From Dendrophyllia cribrosa (lineage: Eukaryota > Cnidaria > Anthozoa > Scleractinia > Dendrophylliidae), in NCBI GenBank assembly GCA_024195265.1, contig JAJLRJ010000004.1, positions 36,945,030 to 37,009,029 on the forward strand: a DNA stretch of 64,000 nucleotides, in the 5' to 3' direction. Positions 23,701 to 34,600 of this stretch are shown piece by piece. The translations under genes were made by a program, and so were the position numbers. Within the stretch, counting starts at the first letter, position 1. Every line of letters starts with the position of its first letter. Under the pieces are notes generated by a model. The model saw nothing but the letters and a program-made list of their open reading frames with translations. It made no database searches and was not told where the DNA came from.

Positions 23701-25540
23701 TATCGTAAAATACTGCGATGAATGTTTAGTACATATAAGCTCTAAATAAACATATCTTTAGATAGAAATATTAAAAAAGTTGACACTGGCTAAAAATGTT
23801 GACGTTCGTTAAATCTATAGGTGGTTTTCACGTTACGTCACGGCGGCCATGTTGGTGCACACCTACAAAAGAATTTTAATGAACTTCTTTTGTTATGTGC
23901 TCCAACATGGCCGCCATGGCCTTTGTCATTTGAGTCCCATAGGATTGAAGGTCACGTGAGTGAAAACCATCAATTTGGTGACTGTGGAGCATGTGGTGTT
24001 TGGCCAACAAAGAGTTTTTATCCAATGTTGCTATAGCCTTTGCGTGCTCTTTCACGCGTGATTTTAACGCGCGTGATGTCTGACCAATGTAAACACAATC
24101 ACAATCATTACATTTGATCTTATACACGATTCCTCTGGTGGCCTCTTTCTCGATCTTGTCTTATGGCTTTTTAAGTATATGTGTGTCTGTCTACAGGAAA
24201 GCTACCCACACTGACCGCTACCTTGATTTCAAATCACACCACCATTCCCAGCATAAACACTCGGTTGTACGCACCCTTATAGATCGCGCAAAGAACATTC
24301 CTTCCACCGAGGAGGAAGCATTACGGGAAACTAAGCGAGTAGTGGAATCCCTTACCGCTAATAACTACCCTACCAATTTCATTCACAATGGTCATCAACC
24401 GAATAGACAACAAGTAGTAAACGATACCGACCAACGTGGCATGGTTATCCTGCCCTACGCCAAAGGATTCTCCGAGAGAATCGCAAAAGTTCTTCGAAGA
24501 CAAGATCGAGAAAGAGGCCACCAGAGGAATCGTGTATAAGATCAAATGTAATGATTGTGATTGTGTTTACATTGGTCAGACATCGCGCGCGTTAAAATCA
24601 CGCGTGAAAGAGCACGCAAAGGCTATAGCAACATTGGATAAAAACTCTTTGTTGGCCAAACACCACATGCTCCACAGTCACCAAATAGATTTGACGAACG
24701 TCGAAATTGTTGATAGATCATCGGCATGGCGACAAAGACTAATTCTTGAGGCTTGGCATTCCGTGCGTAACACGAACGCTATAAACGAACACATAGCGCT
24801 CCCAAATGTTTACAACAACGTTAAGAATTTGTAGAGATAATTAAGAATGCTCTAGAGACTTTTGTTTCACCTCAAAATGTTCTTTCGAGGTGCTATTTAA
24901 TATTTGCATATATCGTATACCATCAGGACGCCGTTAGACATTTGCATTTTATCTTTTGCTGAAGAAGGCAACAGTAGTTGCCGAAACGTCCAACACAACA
25001 TTTTTAGCCAGTGTCAACTTTTTTAATATTTCTTTTTAACATGCCTGGCTACACACCAAACATTTTTATATCTTTAGATATTCCCATGTATTTCCTCTAA
25101 AATTAAACACTGATACGAACGGTCACACCTGTGTTTTCATAATACTGAAGTTTCATTTCCAATGTTTGCGCTTCCTTTACTTGTCTTCATAGGTAATGTT
25201 TATGACTTATCTTTACACTAAATTAGAGTAGTTTTAACATGCACTATCGTAAAACTGCATTACGTAGGCTGTATAGTAGTTACCTAATGTCCGTATCAGC
25301 TGCTATAGGCGAAGCTGTCACTTCTCCTGGTTTGCTCTGATGTACGATGGGGCACGGGGTATTGTTCAGCCGACAAAATTCAGAGAAGTGTTTTGCCGCC
25401 GCGGAAGGCGCACAATGTACACTAACTTGAGTGAAGGCGGCTGCAATACCTCCCGTTTGCACAAATGGAAAAAAGTTTTGTCGGAACTGAGCCCTTGCCT
25501 CAGCTGGTGTCCAGTTTGCGCGGTCCTTGAAAGATAACAT
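17767..25540 (-). CDS. DGLUCY: D-glutamate cyclase-like protein, paralogue A
   Basis: Coding exons on the minus strand: 25540-25284, 23417-22951, 21753-21130, 18573-18365, 17886-17767; together 1677 nt, 558 aa plus stop. The ATG lies a few bases after an acceptor (GATTTAG) and starts directly in the enzyme domain. Residues ~1-255 match the DUF1445/D-glutamate cyclase N-terminal family: THG-type motif VHGAPIHIGHP, then FWGCGTTAQEA, then LPLMIS followed by YITDL. The rest resembles the DUF4392 part of animal DGLUCY, ending CPVHSRYQRRGL. Known family role: conversion of D-glutamate to 5-oxo-D-proline, in mitochondria in mammals; no clear targeting peptide is visible here. The stretch that should hold the Asp-Gly-Gly-Asn-Glu glycine-rich motif is absent, as in B and C. 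The acceptor of exon 4 has changed from AG to GG relative to B and C; the next AG, three bases on, would drop one Gly and keep frame. Confidence 0.82.
18655..20354. mobile_element. 1.7-kb non-coding element with TTATAA target duplication
   Basis: The ends are GAGGGTCTCAATGGGG and its near complement CCCCATTAAGACCCTC, flanked on both sides by TTATAA (18649-18654 and 20355-20360). Copies B (near 34217) and C have the uninterrupted GCTTATAATTATAG, so this is an insertion in A with a 6-bp duplication. Subterminal regions repeat TTACGGTTAACGGTTAA-like words on both sides. No transposase is seen; it is non-autonomous. It sits in the intron between cyclase A exons 3 and 4. Confidence 0.85.
19015..19173. 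mobile_element. Foldback MITE nested in the 1.7-kb element
   Basis: It opens ATAGCCCTTTTCAC and closes GTGAAAAGGGCTAT, with a strong inner palindrome around TAGCCCGAAATTGCC and paired CTCATTTGCATTACAATG segments. It is inside the 18655-20354 element, so it inserted later or was acquired by it. Confidence 0.75.
20640..21035. repeat. 106-bp tandem repeat, cyclase A intron 3
   Basis: Nearly four units spaced exactly 106 bp (ATGGTCAC at 20806, 20912, 21018). The unit contains ACTCAAAAGTTAGAACCACC and CAGGAAAGTACTGCTCA. The family recurs in introns of B and C (34310-34570, 57550-57810), at 50090-50650, and as decayed single units at ~3440-3560, ~6540-6700, ~47570 and ~51340-51560. Open frames in it on the minus strand are repeat artefacts. 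Confidence 0.9.
22378..22650. mobile_element. MITE carrying a 9-bp GAGAGATGA minisatellite
   Basis: Inverted ends TACCCTGGGTACCAGGG and CTGGCACCCAGGGTA bracket an array of about 20 GAGAGATGA units (22440-22622). Open frames on both strands are products of the repeat (Met-Arg-Glu on one strand, Ser-His-Leu/Ser-Leu-Ser on the other) and not genes. The element lies in the intron between cyclase A exons 2 and 3. Confidence 0.8.
23822..23970. mobile_element. Foldback MITE inside the Penelope-like copy
   Basis: The ends are GGTGGTTTTCACGTTACGTC and a closing GTCACGTGAGTGAAAACC, with inner arms CGGCGGCCATGTTGG and CCAACATGGCCGCCATG. It interrupts the inverted GIY-YIG fragment. Confidence 0.7.
23966..24700. 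repeat. ~195-bp inverted duplication of the GIY-YIG region
   Basis: The sequence from ~23970 to 24163 is the near-exact complement of 24499-24693; both arms encode the nuclease start, one on each strand. The spacer between them holds reverse transcriptase C-terminal sequence. This could extrude as a cruciform or form a snap-back RNA. Confidence 0.9.
24165..24834 (+). pseudogene. Penelope-like reverse transcriptase end plus GIY-YIG endonuclease, frameshifted
   Basis: The first part (to ~24500) reads as the tail of a Penelope-like reverse transcriptase (YRKATHTDRYLDFKSHH, then the thumb-like segment with VVESLTANNYP). After a frame change near 24480-24510 the reading continues as a GIY-YIG nuclease: GIVYKIKCNDCDCVYIGQTS with the expected Tyr pair and Arg (ALKSRVKEH), then EAWHS and a stop at ~24834. 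The catalytic YxDD part of the reverse transcriptase is missing, so the copy is 5'-truncated and inactive. Confidence 0.85.
24958..24993 (+). ncRNA. Hammerhead-like motif at the Penelope 3' end
   Basis: CTGAAGAA is followed by a perfect stem (GGCAAC, loop AGTA, GTTGCC) and then GAAACGTC. Hammerhead cores have CUGANGA, stem II, GAAA, and Penelope-like elements are known to carry hammerheads. Here an extra A sits between CUGAAGA and the stem, so activity is uncertain. Confidence 0.45.
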
Positions 25541-25958
25541 CTTCGGTTCTAAATCAGAAAAGAGCCAATTATGAAATTTATATGTCAATTTCCGTAGTTT
25601 TGTGACCATTTAGAAATACTGTAATTTATAAGTCTTACAATTACTTTAAACCAGATTTCTTGCAATCAGTTACCGCAAAGCACTAAGCTTCACATTCCTT
25701 CGCTGCCTTGCGGAGGAAATATTTGTAAGTTGATCTATTAATTTGTAATCGCTTACTTAATTGACCACTTTAATTTGTTAATTTCAATTTCTATTTCAGT
25801 CAAACCGTTTGCTAGCAGTAATAAAAGTGTTTTGAAGTATTTCTTCCTGTATGGTATCTCTTTCTTCCTGTATGGTATCTCTGCGAGAATCGACTCGATA
25901 ACATAAAGAATGCAAAATTCAAAATATTGTTAGCTTATTCATTAATTGGATTCATGTA

Positions 25959-26674
25959 CTGGTTTCCATATAATCACCCCGATCGTCCGGATCGCCCCAG
26001 CCGTTTCAAAATATGTTCAAACGATCGGGACGATCATATGGAAACACTGATCGGGACGATTGGGACGATCGCGATCGCTTGGATAAAAACGGAATTCTAT
26101 CATATCCAGACGATGGGGGCGATCGTAAAAAATCTGAAGCGATCAAATGGAAACACTCTCAGACGACAGGTCCGATCGAAGCATCATTTTATCCCAGAAT
26201 TCATTGCTCTTTCTGTGTTCCAAAATGGCGGCAACATCGTGTGAACTGAACTCTTCACTATTTATGGAGGAGGTTAAAAACTATGAGCGTCTTTTCCGAC
26301 ACATTTTGTAAAGCAAAAAACAAGTACACAAGGTTGAATTGTTGGCGAAAGATAGGAGAAAAATTCGACATTGACGCGGCCGAAGTGGAAAAGAAATACA
26401 ACAACATTTGCACCGCATACGGCCGATATCTGAAAAAGAGGAAATCCGTTCTGGTTCTGAACAGGATGCCGTATCGCCTCCTTCGGAATTCAGTAATCCA
26501 TCGTAGATTGGCTGGCGCCTAAAGTCTGTTGTCGGACCCGGAATTTTGCTAATGGCCGCGCGCTCACACTCTTTCAGACGACCGAAACGGTCCCGTCCCG
26601 TCCCGTCCCGTCCCGGTCGCCCCGATCGTTTCGATTGTTTTTTCAAACGATCGGTACGATCATATGGATACCAG
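25959..26674. mobile_element. Non-autonomous Harbinger-type element with a MADF gene relic
   Basis: The ends read CTGGTTTCCATATAATC and its approximate complement GATCATATGGATACCAG. Both subterminal regions are crowded with CGATCGGGACGATC and (CCCGT)n words. Between them lies a MADF/SANT-like open frame. Such small DNA-binding genes accompany Harbinger transposases, so an origin from that superfamily is likely, but no transposase is present. Confidence 0.6.
26224..26522 (+). pseudogene. MADF/Myb-SANT-like protein, frameshifted
   Basis: Translation from ATG 26224 gives an N-terminus ending EEVKNYE. After a one-base frame change near 26285-26300 it continues as DTFCKAKNKYTRLNCW, then RKIGEKF and KYNNICTAYGRYLKKRKS. 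The Trp and following helices fit a MADF/SANT-like DNA-binding domain. Known relatives bind Harbinger transposon ends. The frame break makes this copy a relic. Confidence 0.6.
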
Positions 26675-29600
26675 GCTTCACACACTTGACACGTGAGAAT
26701 TTGACAGCTAGGTTTGAAAAACACCTATCTCGGTTAAAACTAATCTATTGTTCTTTAATTAATTACCACGGTTTAATTTCGGTGAACAATAAATTTACGC
26801 GGCCGCATCAGGAATTTTGTTAAACCAATCCAGTAATTCTAATTAACTGATTGGAAATAACCCGGTTAACTACTCTAGTGCGACCGCAGCCATTGTGTCC
26901 GCGTAGTCTTTTGTTTAGTCTTTTGTTTTTGTCTTTGTGGTGAACGGGACGCCAGGATAGAACCATTTTTGTCTTCTTTCTATTCGATACCACCTTTGTT
27001 TTATTTCCTCCAGAATATCGAAACACAGGAAAGGCTGTTTGGTATTTTAGACGGTTAACTGAGTGATCAGCAAAAAGAAACGAGCAGAAAAACATGTGAG
27101 GACCGTTAGGCAACTTTGTAGGCCAAGTCATAGGCCTCTTTTTTTTCAGCTTCAAAAAGGGAAAAGTTTCTACTTTTCCACCTTTTCTTTTTCCTTCCTT
27201 CCTCTCAAATAGTTGGGACGAGCGAAAAAAATTTGGAGCGAGCGAAGAAAAAACGACTGGGGACTGGCGTATCCGCTGAGAGCTTGGAACAGGCTAGAAG
27301 TAGACTATTTCTGCGAGGTGCGTTTGCCCTTAGCCTTTGTACAGCTGCACCCTTCCCTCAGGAAAAATCGGAGAAAATCTCCGATCTTTCCTGAGGGGAG
27401 GGAGCAGCTGTACACAGGCATGTATGTGGCTTCGGTTGCCGACGTGTCAGATGTAGAGCTGAGATCGGCCAAATTTCAGCTTGTAACTTCAAGTTTTGTA
27501 CGGATATGCTCCGACCCGAGGTCAAAACCCCTACCCTTTTATATACCGTTTTTGACAGAAAACGTAACCCTTTCATATACCTTTTATTGAAAATGGTACC
27601 ACTTTCATATACCTACAAAAGAAACACTGCATCTCTTTAATAAACTTATGGAAAAACATCAAGCCGTTACCACTGGTTACCACTATTGATACACGCAAAC
27701 AGTGAGTGTTTTTCTTTGCAGCCATCATAACGCCTTTCCGGTACGTGTTAAAACGAACGTTAACGCAAACAAAACAAAATATCAAAATGCAGAAGTCCAA
27801 TCCCTATACCTTATTGTCACTGAATTTCGCGCGTACTAAATTTCGCGAATTTCGCGTTTTGGAAAACGAAAATTTTCGCGCGAAAAGTAGTAAGAATAAG
27901 GTACTTCAACTCGTGTTTTCTCTACTCTTTCCTATACTTCGTGAAATCCCTACCCTTTTCTATACCTCAACTCGTGAAATCCCTACTCCTTTATATACCT
28001 CCAGCCTAAAAAAGGTACCCCTTTCAGGCGGAACATCCCCGTATAGCCCATTATAGGGAGTACTCCCCCGGGACCCCGAAGTGCCGAACAAGTGTTAAAC
28101 AAGAAGTTTGCATCAATGACTGTCCTTTTCGTCGCTCGTTGTTCATGATTGTTGTGGATGAATCGCATACTGTTTTCACATGATAGGCTTTTTAGCGAAT
28201 GTTTTCATTGATAAGTGTTTGTGAAATTGTGCTCCCATCGCCATTGAAGCGCCTATTAGCCTTTATTAGCTTGAAGTAAAAGCTCTATATCTATTATTGC
28301 AGGCAAATTGACAAATTATATTTGTAGCTGTCATCGAGCCGTACCAAATTTACAGTATGGGTGGAGCTGTCAAGCAATTTTTGACCTCTCAGCGATAATT
28401 TTGAACTCCCCGGTCAGAACAAATTCGTGTTGCATGGAAAGCCGACAGTCGTTTGTTTTTTGGCTCACACGGCCGTAGGGCGTATCCACGCTTTCGACGC
28501 TTTAGTCCCGGGGGGGGGGGGGGGGGGGGGGGGTGGGTGGGGGGAGGGGTACTCTGCAAACGTTTGGGCGGGGGTGTGCCGCTGGGACTCTGAGACCCTT
28601 AACCTACACTAGACCATTTTAGCTGCATCTTGCAACCCTATTCTAGACTAAACACCGAAAAACCCTACCCTAGACCAAATTCAGACTCGCTATTTTCCAG
28701 AAACTCGTTCACTATCACAGTTATTAGTTAACAGGGGTCAGTAAAAATGCCGTACTTCCCGCCGTACCGATTTTTAAATGCCATTTGCCAGCAAACCTTG
28801 TCTAGACTAAATTTCTTTACGCAACTGATCAGTGTCGCGGAAATTGATACCCTATTCTAGACCAAAAATCTCATTTTTTCTCTTTAATATTCCTTTGCTT
28901 TCATTACTTTTGACGATTCGTATTTTAAGATAATAAAGCAAAAATAAAGATAATGAAGCAATCTTTAAAGCAAGCATCCTGAGCACCTGGTCATAATCAT
29001 GAACTACACGATATGTCAGTCGGGAGAGAGTCCGTTTAAAAGATGTTCTCAGTTTTCGTCTCGCGCTGATCCCGACTATCTTTCGACAATCTATAGTAAA
29101 ATAGATGTATATACGTGAAAAAGACTCAAGGAGAAATATACTGATACTTAACATGTACTGAGAAATTAATTGTAGCCGGACTTTCACTACGAATCTGGTT
29201 GAAAAATGTTTTATGTGATCAGTGCGTGCTGACCCCTCAGTCGACCTCAGCTGGCTTTAACTAAAGCACCGAGATGAAGTTGTTTTGGTTGTATAATTAT
29301 GTAAGTCGCAAACAACCAATTTTACTTCATCGTTTTGTTTTGTTTTTCTTGCCAAATTGCCGTTGCTTCGATAAGAGCAGAAAATGAAGGCTGCATGTCG
29401 AACGTAATGCCAAATATGTGTTCCGCCACGCATAGGTGTCGAATACATGGCTATTTTTGAAAACGCTTACAGTTTCAATTCATCGGCCGTCACAATTTTC
29501 CACTCAACTGCTTTTTTTTCTTATTAAGGCTTATTACTTGTAGAGCAGGAGCTCTCTGCTGGTTTACTCGCTCCGCTCACCTTATTACGAGCCAGCTTAG

Positions 29601-29776
29601 CTAAAGGTACACGGAAAGGTACAATGGAAGCCACTTAGTCTGCGAGCAAGCTCTCTTAAAACCCCAAACACGAGCCCGAGAGCTTGCTGAAAAAAAAGCC
29701 AAAAAAAGCCACTGAAAAAACTAGTTTTTCATTCTGGATTTTCTTGTTACTTTGGTTAGAAAATACAGAAACTTAC
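26675..29776. other. Transposon-rich noncoding region between cyclase A exon 1 and its 5' exon
   Basis: No host exon is supported. Recognisable parts are a foldback at 27339-27417 (arms with CAGCTGC and TTCCCTCAGGAAA words), a diverged relative of the poly-C-ended family ending CTCCCCCGGGA near 28070, and another copy of that family at 28503-28870. If the exon at 29777 is the 5' exon of cyclase A, this is its first intron. Confidence 0.5.
28503..28870 (-). mobile_element. Poly-G/poly-C-ended repeat, copy 3 (minus orientation)
   Basis: It starts with a ~25-nt G tract and GGGGAGGGGTACTCTGCAAA, then continues as the complement of the 48071-48540 element (ACCCTTAACCTACACTAGAC, TGATACC). The far end fades near 28870 without the second terminus, so the copy is truncated. 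Confidence 0.75.
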
Positions 29777-29835
29777 CTTACACTCTTTTTACCTGATTTC
29801 AGCTCAGTAAAACACGGCGCTCACAGCTCACATAC
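29777..29835 (-). promoter_or_regulatory. Probable 5' noncoding exon of cyclase A
   Basis: On the minus strand GTGTAAG then GTAAGTTTCTGTA is a strong donor (exon end 29777). The sequence just upstream (CTGAGCTGAAATCAG) is conserved at the equivalent places upstream of copies B (39714) and C (62992), and the first coding exon of each copy begins with an acceptor. A shared 5' UTR exon is the simplest reading; the transcription start is not placed. Confidence 0.45.
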
Positions 29836-30182
29836 AATCGCTTTAGGTCCGATTTACATGAGAAATTTCAACCCGGGCTGAAATTGCAAACGAGTCCCAA
29901 GAAGAGATCCCGTGACGGAGGTCAATTACATCATTGTGTGGCCAGACAACGTTGTTGATATCAAAAATTATCACGGCGGGCTGCTGACTCATCCCCAGTC
30001 GTCTCTATAGGCAAGACGCGGAAGACGCTCGTGGGGGATAGACGCGGAACGAGAGAAGCGCGACTGAAGGGGATGATGGGTGATAACAGAGAAATGTATT
30101 GAGCATTTCGTTACCAAACTGGGCAAGTAACCAGTGGACATGCGTTAATTTTTTTTTACATATAAAATGGCCATGGCAGGAT
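29836..30182. other. Noncoding stretch; nothing recognised
   Basis: It contains GC-richer sequence with a CGCGGAAG/CGTGGGGG cluster near 30010-30060. No exon, RNA gene or well-bounded element is supported. Confidence 0.3.
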
Positions 30183-31266
30183 ACCGTAAATCCTCGAATT
30201 AGCGCGCGTGACGCTTATTTCAAATTTGGGATAAGGCGGGGGAGCTTATTCGAGGTGGCGATTCAATTCAGCGTCGCCCCTCTCTCGAAGGGAAAATCCC
30301 TGGGAACGAGGTTGAATTCAGCGTATAATATAACAAACATAACCGACAAGGCAAGGCTGGTCTGACTACGTAAAAAAACTAGACTTTGCGAGACACCAAT
30401 ACGACAGAAACCGATAAAGCAGGGTAGCAACCGCGGACAGCTGTTTCGCTTTGTTGGAGCTCGTCAGCGCGGTGTAGCTTGTATCAAACTAAAAACGACT
30501 ACAAGAATGCAGTCGTAAATAGATTGCACAATGACCCGTTCACAATATCAAGTTCCGTACCTTGGAACCAACTTGTCACCCGCATCACGCGTGCCACATC
30601 ACGTGTTGCGGGGAACAAGCCGTCCCAAGATGTCACAATGGTGTCTCGCGCGCAAAGAAGAATGTACATGGCAAGACAATGTAGACATTCAAACGCATGG
30701 ACAAAACCATGCTGAAAGAAAAACGACAGAATATCCTACGTATGTAACTGGCAAATCTGTTCGTACTAATAGTAGTAACTGTAGCCTGCATGGCAGGCAT
30801 TCGAAGAAGAAGGAAGGGGAAAGGGGAGAATTCAGGCGCGCGAGAACGCGAAGGGCGCGCGAGAAAGGGGTAGGAAGGAGGGGGTTCTCAAGCGCCTGAA
30901 TTCTTCCCCTTCCCCTTCCCCTTCGAACGCAGGCTATCGAATTGAAGTTCGGCAAACGTAACATATGAGGTATCAATTTCGATTTCATTCTCATCCTCAT
31001 TCATGTCAATGATGCGAATATCCTCAGCGGCATCCTCTTGTCAGACTGCGTCAATTTAGAAGAAAAGAAACTGGTTTCTTGTATTGTAATCATGGTGAAC
31101 AATAATACGAATGATTGTAAAAAATGCTGCACAAGTGATTAAACATGATCAACACTGTACTGTGCTCAACCTAAGGAAGCGCTTGTTTCAAAATTTAGCT
31201 GATACAAAGGGCGCTTTTTCGAAGGGAGCGCTTATTCGAAGGGAGGTGCTAATTGAGGATTGATGA
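30183..31266. mobile_element. Element with CCTCGAATTAGCGC-type ends spanning the duplication breakpoint
   Basis: The left end reads ACCGTAAATCCTCGAATTAG and the right end GGTGCTAATTGAGGATTGAT, an imperfect inverted repeat. CGCTTATTCGAAGGG words lie near both ends. The copy at the start of unit C (54585-55230) has only the part from 30621 on, so the 24-kb duplication cuts through this element. Confidence 0.6.
30781..30936. mobile_element. Foldback MITE (TAGCCTGCATGGC ends), unit B
   Basis: The ends TAGCCTGCATGGCAGGC/CATTCGAAG and CTTCGAACGCAGGCTA enclose arms AGAATTCAGGCGC and GCGCCTGAATTCTT. The copy in unit C is 54745-54910. The open frames through it on both strands are products of the inverted repeat. 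Confidence 0.75.
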
Positions 31267-31339
31267 TATATCAAATAATGATGTCGCAGTTCATGATGTC
31301 ATACTTACCCAACTTTTCTAGTGACAAGAGAAGTTTTAA

Positions 31340-31368
31340 ATGGATGTCCCCCCCCCCCCCCACCCCCC
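31340..31368. repeat. Poly-C tract, length differs between units
   Basis: Unit B has a run of 14 or more C residues before CACCCCCCGGAG; unit C (55317-55330) has only CCCCACCCCCC. The difference is of the kind produced by replication slippage. Confidence 0.9.
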
Positions 31369-31636
31369 GGAGAATGTCCCTCCTTTTGCAGCATTTTTAC
31401 CGAACGATACCTTAATTTCAGTGTAAATAGCAGGACTGACAAATAGGAATGATGAGACAAGAGCTGTAGCAAATAAACAAGAATTTAATGCGAAATAAAC
31501 ATGAAGTAACTCTATTATTATGAGAACACTGCGTCCCGGTCATACGGCAGACCCCCGGAAGTTGAATTGTATGTAAATACAAAACTAAATTTCACCGTTT
31601 TACAATTTCAAGCTCAACAAGATTTAAATCTCTTGA

Positions 31637-34600
31637 CTAAGCCTTAGTATTGAGAAAAGCCTTTGAATCTGCAGATAACGAATTTGTTTTCTTCTGGAGA
31701 TCCTCCATCTTTTCTGTGTCGAAGCTGACTTTAAACTTGGACAACAGTGTTGTAAGCTGTCAAAATAAATAGAACGCATGTTGAGCATTCCAGCCGGGGT
31801 GGAGATTAAATGGGCGGAGCATGGTGTTTTGTGAGCAGAGATATGGGAAAGTAGTAGGAGTGCCCGCCAGTCAGCCAATCAATGTGTGGCCCGGTTAATA
31901 CACACGCCCAGTGCTATATGTGGCCTCGGGATTAGTGGCTTGAGCTTTTAATTATTATTTATTTTATTTTTTGACTTCGACACAAACGAAATAAATTGTA
32001 ATTACTATTCACAATAACTGTAACTGAAAGTATTACCAAAAAAGGAGGAAGTTAAATATTTTAATATAACGTTTACAGCAACAACAAAACTTCAGAAGAG
32101 AACATGCACAAAAAGACATTCAAACTAAAAGAAAAAAAAAAGTATCACTGGCGAATCAAAAAACAATTATTTTATTTTCTGTGAAAACTATAGCTAGTGT
32201 TTTGTATTGGAAAGCAAATTGGTGAAGAGTTTTCAATTTTGTTTTAAGGAAAACTGTAAAAGGCCACACTGTCATCGTCCAGGATGCCACGAAATATAAA
32301 ATACTTGGCGACAAAGATAATATACGTTTAAGGGACACTGTCCCGGCTGAAACATCGTGTTTACACGATTATGACCAGGAGTTTTTTTAACCTTACTTTA
32401 TTATCTTGAAATTGGACGAAACCTTCGCCAAAAGTGATAGAAGCAAAGAAATATGATCTAAACATCTAAAATAATGGCAAGAAAAGTCAAAATTTCACAA
32501 CTGGCAAGTTTGATTTCTTGACCGCCTGTCAATAAATCAAATTTCATGAACTGTTATCCACTTCAATCCTTGCAATCCTGCACTTTATCTCCAAACTGCT
32601 TTTGTTTTGCTCTATAGAATCTTTTTATCCAACTAAGTTGTATATTTGGTGGCATTTGGCGATATAACGTGGAAATAAGTTAAGCGAAATTTTGCTATTT
32701 CGGCGGGACAGTGTCCAACCATGTCCCTTTAAGGTTACAGTGTACCTTCGGGGGTGTCTCCAGTATAACAGCTCTAGCGTCTTAAGATTACACTTAATAT
32801 ACCTAAACCCAGATATCAAATTAAAGCTTATAGAGCTGGCTATCTAAATATGGAAACCATTTGGTAATAAAATGAATTGTCGAAATTTTTACGACATCTA
32901 AATTCGAACGTCCGAATCAGTTTTAAAACGCTATAACTCAAAGCGATTATTGTATTTTGCTAATTTGATTTGTTCTCGGGTTTTCGGACACGAAGCGCTA
33001 AAAAAACGTGTCGGCGATTTCCCATATTCAATTGCAGTGAAAAGTTACAGAATATTTTCGAAAAAAGGAGAAAAAAAAATGGAGTGATCGCACGGAAATG
33101 GCTCTTGACGAAAAAGTTTTCGGAAATAAGAAATTCGCCGATACATTTTTGTTGATTTTATGTTAGCCTAGCTTCTGTCCAAATTTGAGGAAAATCGAAC
33201 GAATTCCCTTTGAGTTGTAGCTCTTTAAAGTGTCCTCTACGAGCGAAAAATTAACTTTGATAAAACAGCGCTTAGAAAAACATATCGCTATATAAACAAA
33301 CTCCGCCCACAAAAGTTATACCGTCATTTCGCCGTCAATTTTCACTATTTTTCGATAATTTCGTTTTGGGATGAAAGTTCATTCTGTAAACTTTATTTTG
33401 ACGCCAAAAAAAAAAATTCAATAAATTTTCGATCTGAAGGTACACTGTGACCTTAAAATGTCTTTATTTTCAAGTTTTCGTGGCAACCATACAAGATACA
33501 GCAGTCAGAACGATTGTGTCTTGGAATTTTTCAAACCATTAATCTTGTAAGGCAGATAGTTGGTTGAGTTGGCTTTTCGTTCCAAAAGGTTTTCTCCCTG
33601 CCTTCGATTTTCCTCCTTTCACACAACAACAGACACAACACTCCAATTCTGGGTTACTAGCTGGTTTGTCTGTTGAAATGGTTATATGGAGGCGTGAAGG
33701 CGGAGATCAACTATCAATCAGAGTCCAGGTTAGCTTCCAAGAAGGCCCGTTGACAAAACCATTATCGGATCGGATCGGATTGGATCGGATTGATAAAACC
33801 AGGATCGGGATCGCATTAAATTCCCGCCAAAACTGATCGATCCTACGTTCGGTAATCCGATCCGGGTTTTCTCAATCCGATCCGATCCGACACTGGTTCT
33901 GTCATACAAGGAAGGGACAATATCCTTCTTACCTCAGCAGGTGTCATGATGAACTCGCCTTGCTGTAAAGGCTTGTGTTCTCCCAGTCCCCTTCGCTGAT
34001 AGCGAGAATGAACTGGGCAACAATTCAATGTGTACATGGCTGCTGCGACCACTTCACCGGGCCAAGTGCAGTCAGCGGTTTCTGTCACATGACTTGCGTC
34101 ACCTTCCGCTATCAGTTCAGCTGTGCATGTGACCCACAATCCTCCTGGGGAAATTTACATAAAAGACAATCGCAATACAGTGTTAAAAATGGTCCTTCAG
34201 GAAAATATGCTGATGCTTATAATTATAGGTTTATCCTTCATCAACGGAATCAAAGATCGAGTGGTGTAGTGTGCCTTTAACATGTTAATCTGTGGATTTT
34301 CCTCTTAATTATAAACTTGAATGGTCACACTGTTGGATTTCATCAACAGCCTGAAAATTTAGAACCACCTTGTACAGCCTAATAAACAGCACTATAGGAA
34401 AGTACTGTTCAGTAGCTTTCATTTGAATGGTCACACTTAAGGATTTCATCCACAGGCTCAAAAGTTAGAACCACCTGGTACAGCATAATGAACAGCACCA
34501 CAGGAAAGTACTGCTCAGTAGCTTTCATTTAAATGGTCACACTTTGGGATTCGTCCGCAGACTCAAATGTTTGAACGAATTACACGACTTAAAAATGGAC

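Larger units (their letters stand above)
23765..25067 (+). mobile_element. Penelope-like retroelement copy with 13-bp target duplication
   Basis: Perfect 13-bp repeats ATATCTTTAGATA flank it (23752-23764, 25068-25080). It opens with GAAATATTAAAAAAGTTGAC and closes with the near complement, giving inverted terminal repeats of ~38 bp. It carries the end of a reverse transcriptase and a GIY-YIG nuclease (separate entry), an inverted ~195-bp copy of the nuclease start, and a foldback MITE near 23822-23970. The same intron in copies B and C (e.g. 37633-38074) is only ~440 bp and lacks it, confirming insertion into cyclase A. Confidence 0.88.

Noticed and set aside
30531..30899. Plus-strand frame repeated at 54594-54863
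   Set aside because: It runs through a foldback MITE and is duplicated only because it lies in units B and C; no domain or codon signal.
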